A DNA stretch of 64,000 nucleotides from Vibrio pacinii DSM 19139. GTDB taxonomy: Bacteria > Pseudomonadota > Gammaproteobacteria > Enterobacterales > Vibrionaceae. Shown piece after piece: positions 8,581-17,046 of the stretch; the stretch's first letter is position 1, and every line of letters starts with the position of its first letter. The position numbers were made by a program, and so were the translations under genes. Location: contig NZ_JONH01000012.1 in the NCBI RefSeq assembly GCF_000711795.1, positions 164,902 through 228,901 on the forward strand, in the 5' to 3' direction. The notes under the pieces are model-generated. The model was not told the origin of the DNA and searched no databases. It saw nothing but the letters and a program-made list of their open reading frames with translations.

Positions 8581-9765
8581 ATGGATTTTAAAACTCATAT
8601 TACTCATCAATTAAATGAGCAGTTTGCAGTTGAAGAACTGGTTGCGAACTTGAGTACTAAAAACTTGGCTAGTGTCGTCTGTTACTTTACGCAAAATTAT
8701 GGTGCCGAGAAACTGAGAAAAGCCTTCAAACATGCACTACCTAACGTATCTATCATCGGCTGTTCAACCTGCAAAGGAATGATGACTGAACGTGGCGTTC
8801 ACTTTGGCTCTGTTGTTGGCATCATGGCAATTTATGACACAAACTCACAAGGCTATGGCTCGGGATTAATGCCATTCGATACTCCGTCAGAATCGATTGC
8901 GGCGACAAAACAAGCGATTGAGCTTGCACTGGTCAAAGCAAACCGAGTAGGAGAAGTGCCGAGATTTGCTGTTGTTCATAGTACGCCTGGGGTAGAAGAG
9001 ACATTGATAAAGTCATTTGACGAGGTGTTCAAAACTCCGGTTCCCATCATTGGTGCCACTGCAGCTGACAACGCAATCAAAGGGCAATGGTCGGTTTTTA
9101 CCGAAGACGGTTCGACTCATCAAGGCCTGGCCGTTCAACTGGTATTTGCATCAAAACCACTGGCGACAGGCTTTAGTTCCGGGTATTCACCGACCGAGTT
9201 TTCCGGGGTGATCACTAAGGCTAAAGGGCGTGAACTGATTGAAATCAATGGCAAACCTGCCCAACACGTTTATCGTGAATGGATATACCAGCATAGCCAA
9301 ACACAAGTGCCTGAATATTTTCAATTCGAGCTAGTGACGCGTTACCCATTAGGACGCATTGCTGGCCAACTATATGATCAACCTTATTATAAACTCTCTC
9401 ACCCAGTATCAGTCACCCCCTCAGATGGCATTCTGCTGTTTACCGACATTCATACAGGCGAACAAGTCACCTTAATGTCAGGTGACAAAGCTCAGCTAAT
9501 CGCAAGGCCAGCACGCGTTATTAAAGAAGCTAAGCGACAATTTGTCGAAAATGGCCGTTTATCAGGCGCTGTTTGTGTGATTTGTGCTGGAGCGATGCTT
9601 TATTTAGATGATGACATCAAGTTAGTCCATGACATGATAAAAGAAGAAATAGGCGATTTACCGTTCATATGTCCATTTAGCTTTGGCGAGCAAGGCCGCT
9701 TTATCAATGGCGAGAATGGACACGGTAATTTAATGATATCTTCTGCGACCTTTTATGCGGATTAG
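8581..9765 (+). CDS. vpsV: FIST-domain sensor protein, NosP/VpsV-like
   Basis: A 394-residue soluble protein with FIST N and FIST C domains: the N-terminal half contains SIIGCSTCKGMMTERGVHFG and the C-terminal half VCVICAGAMLYLDDD and FICPFSFGEQGRF. FIST proteins next to histidine kinases include NosP, a heme-binding nitric-oxide sensor, and in V. cholerae VpsV/NosP (VC1444), which controls the adjacent hybrid kinase VpsS. Here too a hybrid kinase gene follows 7 bases downstream. The assignment to this pair rests on domain and neighbourhood; heme or NO binding is inferred, not visible. Confidence 0.85.
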   Translation: MDFKTHITHQLNEQFAVEELVANLSTKNLASVVCYFTQNYGAEKLRKAFKHALPNVSIIGCSTCKGMMTERGVHFGSVVGIMAIYDTNSQGYGSGLMPFDTPSESIAATKQAIELALVKANRVGEVPRFAVVHSTPGVEETLIKSFDEVFKTPVPIIGATAADNAIKGQWSVFTEDGSTHQGLAVQLVFASKPLATGFSSGYSPTEFSGVITKAKGRELIEINGKPAQHVYREWIYQHSQTQVPEYFQFELVTRYPLGRIAGQLYDQPYYKLSHPVSVTPSDGILLFTDIHTGEQVTLMSGDKAQLIARPARVIKEAKRQFVENGRLSGAVCVICAGAMLYLDDDIKLVHDMIKEEIGDLPFICPFSFGEQGRFINGENGHGNLMISSATFYAD

Positions 9766-9772
9766 GCGATAA

Positions 9773-11497
9773 ATGAGTTTAGAAATTAGAGAACAGCTCA
9801 ACGAAGCCTTGATTGAACTCAAACAGAGTCAAGAGCGCGAAGCAAGGTTGAACGCTGAAAACCGAGCGATTTTAGATGCAATTTCAAGTATTACCAGTGC
9901 AGCGAATAAACAACAGATCTTTACAGAACTGCAAAAGGTATTGGGCTTATATATTGATTTTTCGCACTTTATAGTAATCGGGAAGACACGCGATCAACAC
10001 CAATATCACACCGTATTAAGCTCTGACCCCAGCTTCAAACACACAGTGTGGGGCTGTGGTGATAAATTTATTAGAGCCCTTAATGGAGAGTGTATCACGT
10101 TGTTCGATCCGGCTTCATTGGGTGAATTTTCTTCACTAAAATCACACCATACTAAACAGCTTAGCAGTGCGTTGATCACCGGAGTACAAACCGCCACGTC
10201 AGATTCCGTATTGATCATGATCGGGCACAGAGCAGGGCAGTTTAGCCTTGAATCAAGTGACACCCTGTCACGTTTTAGACCTCTTTTAGAGCGTGCACTG
10301 ATCGATATTGAACACAAAGAACAATTACAACGTTTAGTTGATATACGCACTAAACAGCTCAAAAAAGCTCAACTGAAAGCCGAGAACGCCAATGAAGCTA
10401 AATCAAGATTTTTAGCAATGATGAGCCATGAATTGCGCACGCCGCTCAATGCTGTTCTTGGCTATATTGATGTCTTATTAGGTTACCCATATCAAAAGGA
10501 TCAAGTAGAAATTCTGGAAAAAATGGAATGTTCAGCAGAGCTTCTACTAGTTTTGATTGATGATATCCTCGATCTTTCACGAATTGAAAGTGGCGAGTTT
10601 CCGATAAAATATCAGTGGGTTAACCTGAAAACAGAATTGTCGCAAGTGTTGGAGCATTTTCGTGAATTAGCCCTTAGTAAAGGGTTACAGTTAGATTTAC
10701 ACATCGCACTCGATAAACATGACTACATTTGGGTCGACCGTGCTCGAGTCATGCAAATCGTGTTCAACTTAATTGGCAATGCGATTAAGTTTACAGAACA
10801 CGGGAGCGTCTCGCTTCAGGCCCAGTTGAGTGACTCTAAACTACAGATTAAAGTCGACGATACAGGGATTGGTATTGAACGTTCACGTCTTAAAGCAATA
10901 TTTAGTCAATTTAAACAAGCCGATGATTCGATTACCAGAAAATACGGCGGCAGCGGTTTAGGCTTAGCCATTTCGCAACGATTAGCTAAGCTTATGAATG
11001 GCACCATCGAGGTAAACAGTGTGCTAGGTTTAGGCGCCACATTTGTGGTTGAGCTGCCAGTTTCAATTCAGCGTCAGCAAATGGCACCAACCATTGACAA
11101 AGTCACTAATCAACATAAGCCATTAGACATTTTGGTCGTCGAAGACACGGAAACGAACCAAATGGTGATTAAGCTAGTGTTAGAGCGATTAGGCCACAAT
11201 GTACTCACTCTAAATAACGGTAAAGAGTCCGTCGAGTACCTAAAGCAGAATATCGATCGTATAGATGTGGTTTTCATGGATATTTCGATGCCAGTAATGG
11301 ATGGCATTACAGCGACAGAAAAAATTCGTCAGTTTTGCCAACAAACGCCAATTATTGCGTTAACTGCACATGCTCTAGCGCAAGACAAGAAAGCTTGCTT
11401 AGACGCTGGCATGAATGCCTTCATCTCTAAACCAATTCGTAGTATTGAGATACAAAACTCATTGACTGAAGTGATTGTTAATAACCATATTCAGTAA
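9773..11497 (+). CDS. vpsS: Cytoplasmic hybrid sensor histidine kinase, VpsS-like
   Basis: A 574-residue kinase with no transmembrane segment. An N-terminal coiled coil and GAF-like region (about 1-180) precede the dimerisation helix with phospho-acceptor His219 (MSHELRTPLN). N box NLIGNAIKF (about 332-340) and G boxes DDTGIGIE and GGSGLGLA follow. The C-terminal receiver domain (about 452-570) has phospho-acceptor Asp503 (FMDISMPVMDG) and Lys553. It lacks a phosphotransfer domain, so it must use a separate one. V. cholerae VpsS passes phosphate to LuxU and is inhibited by its FIST partner; the same route is likely here but is inference. Lack of a membrane domain fits input from the soluble FIST protein. 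Confidence 0.9.
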   Translation: MSLEIREQLNEALIELKQSQEREARLNAENRAILDAISSITSAANKQQIFTELQKVLGLYIDFSHFIVIGKTRDQHQYHTVLSSDPSFKHTVWGCGDKFIRALNGECITLFDPASLGEFSSLKSHHTKQLSSALITGVQTATSDSVLIMIGHRAGQFSLESSDTLSRFRPLLERALIDIEHKEQLQRLVDIRTKQLKKAQLKAENANEAKSRFLAMMSHELRTPLNAVLGYIDVLLGYPYQKDQVEILEKMECSAELLLVLIDDILDLSRIESGEFPIKYQWVNLKTELSQVLEHFRELALSKGLQLDLHIALDKHDYIWVDRARVMQIVFNLIGNAIKFTEHGSVSLQAQLSDSKLQIKVDDTGIGIERSRLKAIFSQFKQADDSITRKYGGSGLGLAISQRLAKLMNGTIEVNSVLGLGATFVVELPVSIQRQQMAPTIDKVTNQHKPLDILVVEDTETNQMVIKLVLERLGHNVLTLNNGKESVEYLKQNIDRIDVVFMDISMPVMDGITATEKIRQFCQQTPIIALTAHALAQDKKACLDAGMNAFISKPIRSIEIQNSLTEVIVNNHIQ

Positions 11498-11738
11498 TCT
11501 CTGATTAACTGATATATGGTTATTAGGTATTTTATGGTAAATACGATTATGTTCAATCCTACGCGAAAAGTAACTAGGGTAGGATCGTTAAAAGCAGCGC
11601 ATTTCAATCTAGCAATGCCTTATTTAACATAAGATAGATAATACGCACTGAAGGGTTTGGCTTATTTAAGCCGTGATAGCTTGGAACATTTGTTCTTGCT
11701 CGTACTTTAATGCTGCGCAAACTTTCAAACTGACTACT

Positions 11739-12053
11739 TTATAGCGAATTCTTATGCTTGCCTTTGGCTCTGAAGCCTTGATGAGGAAAAACGTTGCGAA
11801 TACGTTGTTGTACTTTCTTTGGTATCTGTTTAGAAAGAACCAATTTCGTGCCGGTGCGCTGTTGGTAAACTTTCAGTTCTCCGCTAAACGGAGTTCGCTC
11901 AGCGATATCGAGCACGTTATGTTTAAAGCTCGGAGGAAAATGGCCTTTTTCTTGGGTGACTTTTCCGTCGCAAAACACCACCTTCAGTAACGGTCTGTCT
12001 ATAGCAACGAGCCAGAAGACGACAATTGCAGCAATTAGAATCACATATAACAT
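11739..12053 (-). CDS. DUF3634-type small membrane protein
   Basis: A 104-residue protein with one N-terminal transmembrane helix (MLYVILIAAIVVFWLVAI) and a basic cytoplasmic or periplasmic domain with RTGTKLVLSKQIPKKVQQR. It resembles the uncharacterised DUF3634 family of vibrios and relatives. It lies 15 bases downstream of matP in the same direction and has a strong GGGGG ribosome site, so it is probably cotranscribed with matP. No function can be assigned. The 241 bases downstream (11498-11738) hold nothing I can support beyond a short GGCTT/AAGCC inverted repeat. Confidence 0.75.
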   Translation of the reverse strand: MLYVILIAAIVVFWLVAIDRPLLKVVFCDGKVTQEKGHFPPSFKHNVLDIAERTPFSGELKVYQQRTGTKLVLSKQIPKKVQQRIRNVFPHQGFRAKGKHKNSL

Positions 12054-12068
12054 AGAATAGCCCCCGTA

Positions 12069-12515
12069 TTAATCAAGTAACTTACTCAAATCTTCTTTTA
12101 AACTGGTTACTGCTTTGCTTGCTTTTTCGCTTCGTGACGCTTCTGACAACAGATATTCGATCGCGTCCGACAAGGTACATCCCAACTCATTAGCTCGATA
12201 CGATAATTTTTCCCAAACGCGATAGTCAAGATCAATGGATTTCTTTTTCGTATGGACTTGCTCTGCGTTGAAATGACGTTTGCGTTTTGCTCTAATCGCC
12301 TGCTTAAGTTTATTCTCAAGCTCGGGAGCCATATGCAACTCAATCCACTCCAGCACTCTCGTTGGTTGATGCTCTAACTGGCGAAGCTCATTAACGGCGG
12401 CATCGGCTTCACTGGTATCAATGTATGATGTGATGGACTCGCCTGCTTTCCATTTATTAATCAAGTAATTCCATTTCCAACCGCACTCTAAGTTTTCAAG
12501 CTGTTGATATTTCAT
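12069..12515 (-). CDS. matP: MatP, macrodomain Ter organising protein
   Basis: DNA-binding protein that condenses the chromosome terminus by binding matS sites and bridging to the division apparatus. The 148-residue sequence has the MatP N-terminal helical bundle (MKYQQLENLECGWKWNYL) and the C-terminal ribbon-helix-helix and coiled coil (KKKSIDLDYRVWEKLSYRA, then LSDAIEYLLSEA). It is divergent from lonH, as in E. coli. Four perfect matS sites lie within 20 kb, and a one-mismatch site lies 28 bp upstream of its own start codon, which raises autoregulation as a possibility. Confidence 0.96.
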   Translation of the reverse strand: MKYQQLENLECGWKWNYLINKWKAGESITSYIDTSEADAAVNELRQLEHQPTRVLEWIELHMAPELENKLKQAIRAKRKRHFNAEQVHTKKKSIDLDYRVWEKLSYRANELGCTLSDAIEYLLSEASRSEKASKAVTSLKEDLSKLLD

Positions 12516-12542
12516 TGCGAAGCCATTCCGTTAACGTTATAG

Positions 12543-12555
12543 GTGACAGCGTAAC
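12543..12555. promoter_or_regulatory. matS-like site with one mismatch, matP promoter
   Basis: GTGAC-AGC-GTAAC matches GTGACRNYGTCAC except for A in place of C in the right half-site. It lies in the matP-lonH divergent interval, 28 bp from the matP ATG. The same GTAAC variant recurs at 19044. Confidence 0.45.
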
Positions 12556-12686
12556 CCTATACTAAGAAAGTTACAATCCCCATTGTAATCGAAAAGAGAC
12601 CAAGATCATTAGATAAATTATCTATATATACTGATTGGCTTTTTCTATATAATTCACGTCTACTTAGCGGACACAAAACGATATTA

Positions 12687-14333
12687 ATGAACCAAGAAAG
12701 CTGGCACGCCGTTACCCCTCAGTATTCTCAATACGACTCTCAGATTCAACGCTTCGATACTTTAGAGTTGGTTGATTTTTTCGACATCCAAGCTCGACTC
12801 AAGCATACATTAACAACCTTTTGTCATTTAGATGGCCTAAGCCGCTTGCTGATCGTCAACTCGCTCGATAACTCTTTTTATCGTCAGTTAATAAAAGACG
12901 GCATCAACCGCATTGATCGTAATAAGCCAGTATTCTCGACAGAGTCTTTAAACATCGCCACTCTATTAGGCTCCTACACATGCAATGATAAAGGTGACAT
13001 TGTCACCTCTAGTGTCGGTCTGTTAGATAAAGCGAATAATGGCTATTTAGTGATTCCGGTAAGTTTGGTACTTGCCAACCCAGCTAGCTGGCAGATGTTG
13101 AAATCCGTTCTTCTTGGTCAAGGCGTTAGTCCAATCAATGCGAACCCACATAAAATTGCGACTGAACAGCCAGTAAACCACTACCAAATAAAAATTGTTA
13201 TTGTCGGCGACCGCCATCAAATCGCAGACTTTGAGTACATAGAACCAGAAGCTTATACTGGCCTTGCCCTGTTTACTGAAGTTGAAAACGAGTTTGCCTT
13301 AACGCCGCAGAGCGTAGAAGCTTATTTTGGCTTTATCGCTTGGTTGGTCAAAACGCATCAGTTACCTCCCCTGTCTTTCGGTGCGCTTCATCGGTTAATG
13401 ATTGCCGGTGCGCGCTATACTGAAGACCAACACTACATGCCTATTGAGGTGCTGTGGTATCTTTGTTTGTTTCAAGAAGCCAAACTTACCTCAAACGGTA
13501 AAGTACTGTCAGAGCAAGATCTTGATGCCGCTCTAGACAGCAAGTATTTCCGAGAAGCTTATCTACCTGAACGGGCATTGGCTGACATCACCGATGGGCA
13601 AGTCTTGATTGAAACCAAAGGTGAAAGTGTTGGTCAGGTAAACGGATTAACCGTGATTGATATACCAGGTCACCCTATGTCATATGGTGAACCCGCGCGA
13701 ATTTCATGTGTTATCCACTTCGGCGATGGGGATATTTCTGATGTAGAGCGAAAAGCGGAGCTTGGTGGTAACTTACACGCCAAAGGCATGATGATAATGC
13801 AAGCGTTCGTCAGTAGTGCACTTAGACTCGACGAGCCGTTACCCTACTCTGCATCCGTTGTTTTTGAACAATCTTACAGCGAAGTCGATGGTGATAGCGC
13901 GACGCTTGCCGAACTATGCTCGTTTGTCAGTGCTTTGTCGGAATACCCAATAAATCAACAAATTGCAGTTACTGGTGCTGTTGATCAGTTTGGACGAGTA
14001 CAAGCTGTTGGTGGCCTCAATGAAAAAATTGAAGGCTTTTACCATGTTTGTAAACACCAAGGCTTAACTGGCGAGCAAGGTGTCATTTTACCAAAATCAA
14101 ACTTAAAGCATTTAGCGCTCAACAAAGATGTCGTTGAGAGCATTAAAAACAATCAATTTCATATCTGGTCAGTATCAACCGTTGATGAAGCCGTCCCTAT
14201 CTTAATGGGTAAGCCATTTCGTGGTGATGATGACGAAAGCGTAATCAGCAAGATTGCGCAACGTATTGAAAACTTTGAAAGACATGAACATCCGCAAGGA
14301 ATTGTGGAGCGCATCAAAAACTGGTTCGTTTGA
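12687..14333 (+). CDS. lonH: LonH/YcbZ, Lon-related peptidase
   Basis: Lon-family protein without a usable ATPase module. The 548 residues include a long, divergent N-terminal part with no Walker A motif, then a C-terminal S16 protease domain (about 320-520) with catalytic Ser404 in VDGDSATLAE and Lys447 in GGLNEKIEGF. Both catalytic residues are present, so peptidase activity is possible. It sits between matP (divergent) and fabA, the same order as ycbZ in E. coli. The ATG at 12687 has only a weak ribosome site. A perfect matS lies inside the gene. Confidence 0.92.
   Translation: MNQESWHAVTPQYSQYDSQIQRFDTLELVDFFDIQARLKHTLTTFCHLDGLSRLLIVNSLDNSFYRQLIKDGINRIDRNKPVFSTESLNIATLLGSYTCNDKGDIVTSSVGLLDKANNGYLVIPVSLVLANPASWQMLKSVLLGQGVSPINANPHKIATEQPVNHYQIKIVIVGDRHQIADFEYIEPEAYTGLALFTEVENEFALTPQSVEAYFGFIAWLVKTHQLPPLSFGALHRLMIAGARYTEDQHYMPIEVLWYLCLFQEAKLTSNGKVLSEQDLDAALDSKYFREAYLPERALADITDGQVLIETKGESVGQVNGLTVIDIPGHPMSYGEPARISCVIHFGDGDISDVERKAELGGNLHAKGMMIMQAFVSSALRLDEPLPYSASVVFEQSYSEVDGDSATLAELCSFVSALSEYPINQQIAVTGAVDQFGRVQAVGGLNEKIEGFYHVCKHQGLTGEQGVILPKSNLKHLALNKDVVESIKNNQFHIWSVSTVDEAVPILMGKPFRGDDDESVISKIAQRIENFERHEHPQGIVERIKNWFV
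12994..13006. promoter_or_regulatory. matS site (MatP-binding)
   Basis: GTGAC-ATT-GTCAC is a full match to the matS consensus, inside lonH and less than 0.5 kb from matP. Flanking G and C extend the palindrome by one base pair. Confidence 0.8.
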
Positions 14334-14353
14334 GTAAAAAATGGCCACAAAAC

Positions 14354-14370
14354 GACTGATCGGAGTTGTT
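14354..14370. promoter_or_regulatory. FadR-type operator upstream of fabA
   Basis: GACTGATCGGAGTTGTT closely resembles the FadR activator site I recall upstream of E. coli fabA (CTGATCGGACTTGTT core), differing at one base. It lies 54-70 bp before the fabA start, a position suited to activation near -40. Implied role: long-chain acyl-CoA lowers fabA expression by releasing FadR. Confidence 0.7.
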
Positions 14371-14371
14371 T

Positions 14372-14389
14372 AGCGTACACCTGTTCACT
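14372..14389. promoter_or_regulatory. FabR-type operator upstream of fabA
   Basis: AGCGTACACCTGTTCACT matches the pseudo-palindrome AGCGTACA-N2-TGTTCGCT bound by the TetR-family repressor FabR at fabA and fabB. It abuts the FadR-like site, the same tandem layout as in E. coli. FabR itself is not encoded in this window. Confidence 0.65.
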
Positions 14390-14423
14390 AACATGCTGCT
14401 ATCAAAATCTGGAGTAATTGATA

Positions 14424-14942
14424 ATGCAAAACAAACGTGATTCTTATAACCGTGATGATCTTCTAGCCTCAAGCCGAGGAGAACTGTTCGGTCCTGGTTA
14501 CCCACAACTACCAGCACCAAATATGTTGATGATGGATCGCATCTCTAAGATGTCAGAAACAGAAGGTGATTTCGGTAAAGGTCTTATTCTAGCAGAGTTA
14601 GACATTACTCCTGATCTATGGTTCTTTGATTGCCACTTCCCTGGTGATCCGGTAATGCCAGGTTGTCTAGGCTTAGATGCCATGTGGCAATTGGTTGGCT
14701 TCTTCTTAGGCTGGGTTGGCGGTAAAGGTCGAGGCCGAGCTCTGGGTGTTGGTGAAGTGAAATTTACCGGCCAGATTCTGCCAACGGCGAAAAAAGTAAC
14801 TTATGAAATCCATATGAAGCGTGTCGTTAATCGCAAACTGGTTATGGGTCTTGCTGATGGACGTGTACTGGTTGACGGTAAAGAGATTTATGTTGCTAAG
14901 GACCTGAAAGTTGGCCTTTTCCAAGATACGTCAGCGTTTTAA
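14424..14942 (+). CDS. fabA: FabA, 3-hydroxydecanoyl-ACP dehydratase/isomerase
   Basis: Makes the cis double bond of anaerobic unsaturated fatty acid synthesis by dehydrating 3-hydroxydecanoyl-ACP and isomerising trans-2 to cis-3-decenoyl-ACP. The 172 residues equal the E. coli length. Catalytic His71 ([10 protein letters not shown]) and Asp85 (CLGLDAMWQ) are present. I start at the ATG at 14424, with GGAG 10 bases upstream, not the in-frame TTG two codons earlier. FadR- and FabR-type operators precede it and a strong terminator follows, so it is a single-gene transcript. Confidence 0.97.
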   Translation: MQNKRDSYNRDDLLASSRGELFGPGYPQLPAPNMLMMDRISKMSETEGDFGKGLILAELDITPDLWFFDCHFPGDPVMPGCLGLDAMWQLVGFFLGWVGGKGRGRALGVGEVKFTGQILPTAKKVTYEIHMKRVVNRKLVMGLADGRVLVDGKEIYVAKDLKVGLFQDTSAF

Positions 14943-14960
14943 CTGTTTCTTATATAGTAA

Positions 14961-14985
14961 AGCGACTCTCTAGAGTCGCTTTTTT
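14961..14985 (+). terminator. fabA terminator
   Basis: AGCGACTCT / AGAGTCGCT (14961-14969 and 14972-14980) form a 9-bp stem with a 2-nt gap, followed by six T residues. It lies 18 bases after the fabA stop. Confidence 0.92.
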
Positions 14986-15026
14986 GTTGACAATGCATTT
15001 AGTTATAGTGCACCAGGTGGCTATTT

Positions 15027-15045
15027 AAAAGCCCCTTACGGGGCT
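15027..15045 (-). terminator. rmf terminator
   Basis: AGCCCC (15030-15035), loop TTAC and GGGGCT (15040-15045) form a compact stem. On the minus strand it is followed by TTTTAAA. It lies about 30 bases past the rmf stop. Confidence 0.85.
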
Positions 15046-15074
15046 AAGTTCCTATATCGTATGTGGATTGAGTG

Positions 15075-15248
15075 TTATTTGTAGAGACCAGAGTGTTTAT
15101 CTTCTCTGGCATCGCGCCAACCACCAAGCCAATTGGATCGAACATCCATCTGTTGGTACGGACATGCCTCCATCGAGCGGCCATTTAGACCTGCTTTGTA
15201 ACCTTGAGATTGAGCTCTTTCCAAGCGGTCACGCTTTTGTCTCTTCAT
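15075..15248 (-). CDS. rmf: RMF, ribosome modulation factor
   Basis: A 57-residue basic protein that binds the 30S subunit and dimerises 70S ribosomes into inactive 100S particles in stationary phase. The sequence MKRQKRDRLERAQSQGYKAG and the core CPYQ...WLGGWR match E. coli RMF closely. I start at the ATG at 15248 with GAGGA 7 bases upstream, not at the in-frame ATG six codons earlier. It is adjacent to fabA, as in E. coli, and transcribed convergently toward it. Confidence 0.95.
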   Translation of the reverse strand: MKRQKRDRLERAQSQGYKAGLNGRSMEACPYQQMDVRSNWLGGWRDAREDKHSGLYK

Positions 15249-15397
15249 AGTGTCGTCCTCATACATAAAATGTTTCTTAACGTACTACTTAAAACACCTC
15301 ACTCCATTCATCGTTTACACAATGACGTAACGAGTAGATGTGAAGCTTTTATGACTTCACCTTTAAGATTCGATCAAAAAAGAGCCAAATTCAAGCG

Positions 15398-15434
15398 AAA
15401 AAAAAGCACAGATCCAAAAATGTGAACCTGTGCT
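15398..15434 (-). terminator. Terminator of the DUF3466 gene
   Basis: AGCACAG (15405-15411) pairs with CTGTGCT (15428-15434) across a 16-nt loop. Eight A residues at 15398-15405 give a strong U-run on the minus-strand transcript, 18 bases after the DUF3466 stop. Confidence 0.85.
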
Positions 15435-15451
15435 CTTGTTTACAATTTAAT

Positions 15452-17041
15452 CTATTTTCTACGGAACCCAAGTAAGCCGAGTAGAGTCAGTGCTAAGAAC
15501 CCTAATGTACCACCTTGGCGCTCTACCGTACTCTGTTCGATTGGACGTTTAGAGATACTGGTAGCATCTTGAATAGGTACAAGTTCCACAGCTACTAATG
15601 ATGCCCCAGCACTACAAGCGGCGTTAAACGCTTCACTGTCCCATCCACCAGCGCAGTAATATGCCGTTGCCGCAATGACACCCGCATCATTAATATCTGC
15701 CGCTTGAACGATACGATATTGATTATTGTCTGAGGAAGCTCCAGAACCATATGTTAAGTCATCTAGATAACGAGCTTGACCACCGATTGGCGCTGAGCCA
15801 GATGTTACACCCAGATTAGTGATAAATGCACGTTGCCCACGAGGCTTACCATTAGTTTCAGGATGTTGATCATAATCTATGGTACCAACTACATCATTAT
15901 GATTATTGATACTTCCGGCTTTACCGTTCGCGCCTGAAAAAAAGATACTGCCACTGAATGCTTTATATGAAGGTGAATCCAAATCATTCACATAAAATAG
16001 CGTATTAGAATATGCCCCGTTTAGTGGCTCATCAAGCTTAGCTGTACCAATTGCTATCTTGTTATCGTTAACCGCCTTCAATGTTTGATTCAAGTACCGT
16101 TCTGAATCATAAGGAAAGTTGTTAACCTGCACAGGTGTCCAGCTTACACCACTGTCTGTTGATTTAAAGACCGTCGCCTTAAACCTTATATCATTATCTG
16201 AGTTATACCCCACGGCATACAAATTGGCACCGTCTTTAATGATATCGCGCGCACTTGCATGAGCACGTCTATCGCCATTGTTCGCGCCACCAAACCAACT
16301 AATTGGTTGCTGCAATATTCCATTTATCCATACAGCGGCTTTTGAGTCGTTATCACTTGAAGAATGATTGTTGGTTCTAGTAACGCTGCCGACAGTATAG
16401 TAATTGACTCCATCATAGAGTGTCTTCCATGCATGCGACTCAGCATATGTGGTACTTGCTGTATCCGTTAAAGAAAGATCAGAAACCGTACTGCCATCAG
16501 AACTGGTAAACGCAACATTTCTCGGTGTACCACCAATGGTTCGGTTACCAGTAGCAAAACCGCTATCAATACTATTAACTACTGTATTTTCTGAGTAAAG
16601 TGATACACCATCTAGATACGCGATAGAACCCGCATAATTACCACTCTGCTCATTGGCGTAGCCATTAGTGTATTGCTGGGTTGCCCATCTTTCACACAGC
16701 GTATCCGAATAACCTAAGAAACGATAACAATAGCTACGAAAGCCTTCCCAGTTGTCATCTAGATAACTCCAGCCAAATGGTGAGAAAAACGGAGCTTCGT
16801 CGCGATACTGAAAACCTTCACGATAGCGTTTTACTTCCGTTGCCATAACAGAAGTGTTTTCGTTACAAACATTGTTCCAACAAACCGAAGTTTCAGGCGA
16901 TATTGCTACACCATAAGTTTGCAGGTCTGTGCTCGCACCTTCAGGCGCACTCTGATACACATTGTAAAGCGCAGCATTGGCGCTAAAAGAAGCCGCAACC
17001 ATCGCGGCTAATGTGGTGACTTTTAATATATTACGACTCAT
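15452..17041 (-). CDS. DUF3466-family exported protein with GlyGly-CTERM tail
   Basis: A 529-residue exported protein. An N-terminal signal peptide (MSRNILKVTTLAAMVAASFS, cleavage near AANA-ALYN) is followed by a large beta-rich domain with repeated autotransporter-like IND-AGVIA and NDVVGT motifs resembling extracellular propeller-type repeats. The tail QGGTLGFLALTLLGLLGFRRK type (GG, hydrophobic helix, basic end) is a GlyGly-CTERM sorting signal. Proteins with this signal are processed by rhombosortase and are usually secreted by the type II system; this is family knowledge. Function is unknown. It lies 5 bases downstream of uup and occupies the place of pqiABC in the E. coli order. Confidence 0.82.
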   Translation of the reverse strand: MSRNILKVTTLAAMVAASFSANAALYNVYQSAPEGASTDLQTYGVAISPETSVCWNNVCNENTSVMATEVKRYREGFQYRDEAPFFSPFGWSYLDDNWEGFRSYCYRFLGYSDTLCERWATQQYTNGYANEQSGNYAGSIAYLDGVSLYSENTVVNSIDSGFATGNRTIGGTPRNVAFTSSDGSTVSDLSLTDTASTTYAESHAWKTLYDGVNYYTVGSVTRTNNHSSSDNDSKAAVWINGILQQPISWFGGANNGDRRAHASARDIIKDGANLYAVGYNSDNDIRFKATVFKSTDSGVSWTPVQVNNFPYDSERYLNQTLKAVNDNKIAIGTAKLDEPLNGAYSNTLFYVNDLDSPSYKAFSGSIFFSGANGKAGSINNHNDVVGTIDYDQHPETNGKPRGQRAFITNLGVTSGSAPIGGQARYLDDLTYGSGASSDNNQYRIVQAADINDAGVIAATAYYCAGGWDSEAFNAACSAGASLVAVELVPIQDATSISKRPIEQSTVERQGGTLGFLALTLLGLLGFRRK

Positions 17042-17046
17042 TAAAT

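Noticed and set aside
10257..10271. GTGAC-ACCCT-GTCAC palindrome resembling matS inside vpsS
   Set aside because: The spacer is 5 bp, not the 3 bp required by the matS consensus.
11640..11738. Tiny minus-strand frame encoding about 22 residues downstream of the DUF3634 gene
   Set aside because: No ATG with a ribosome site and too short to separate from chance.
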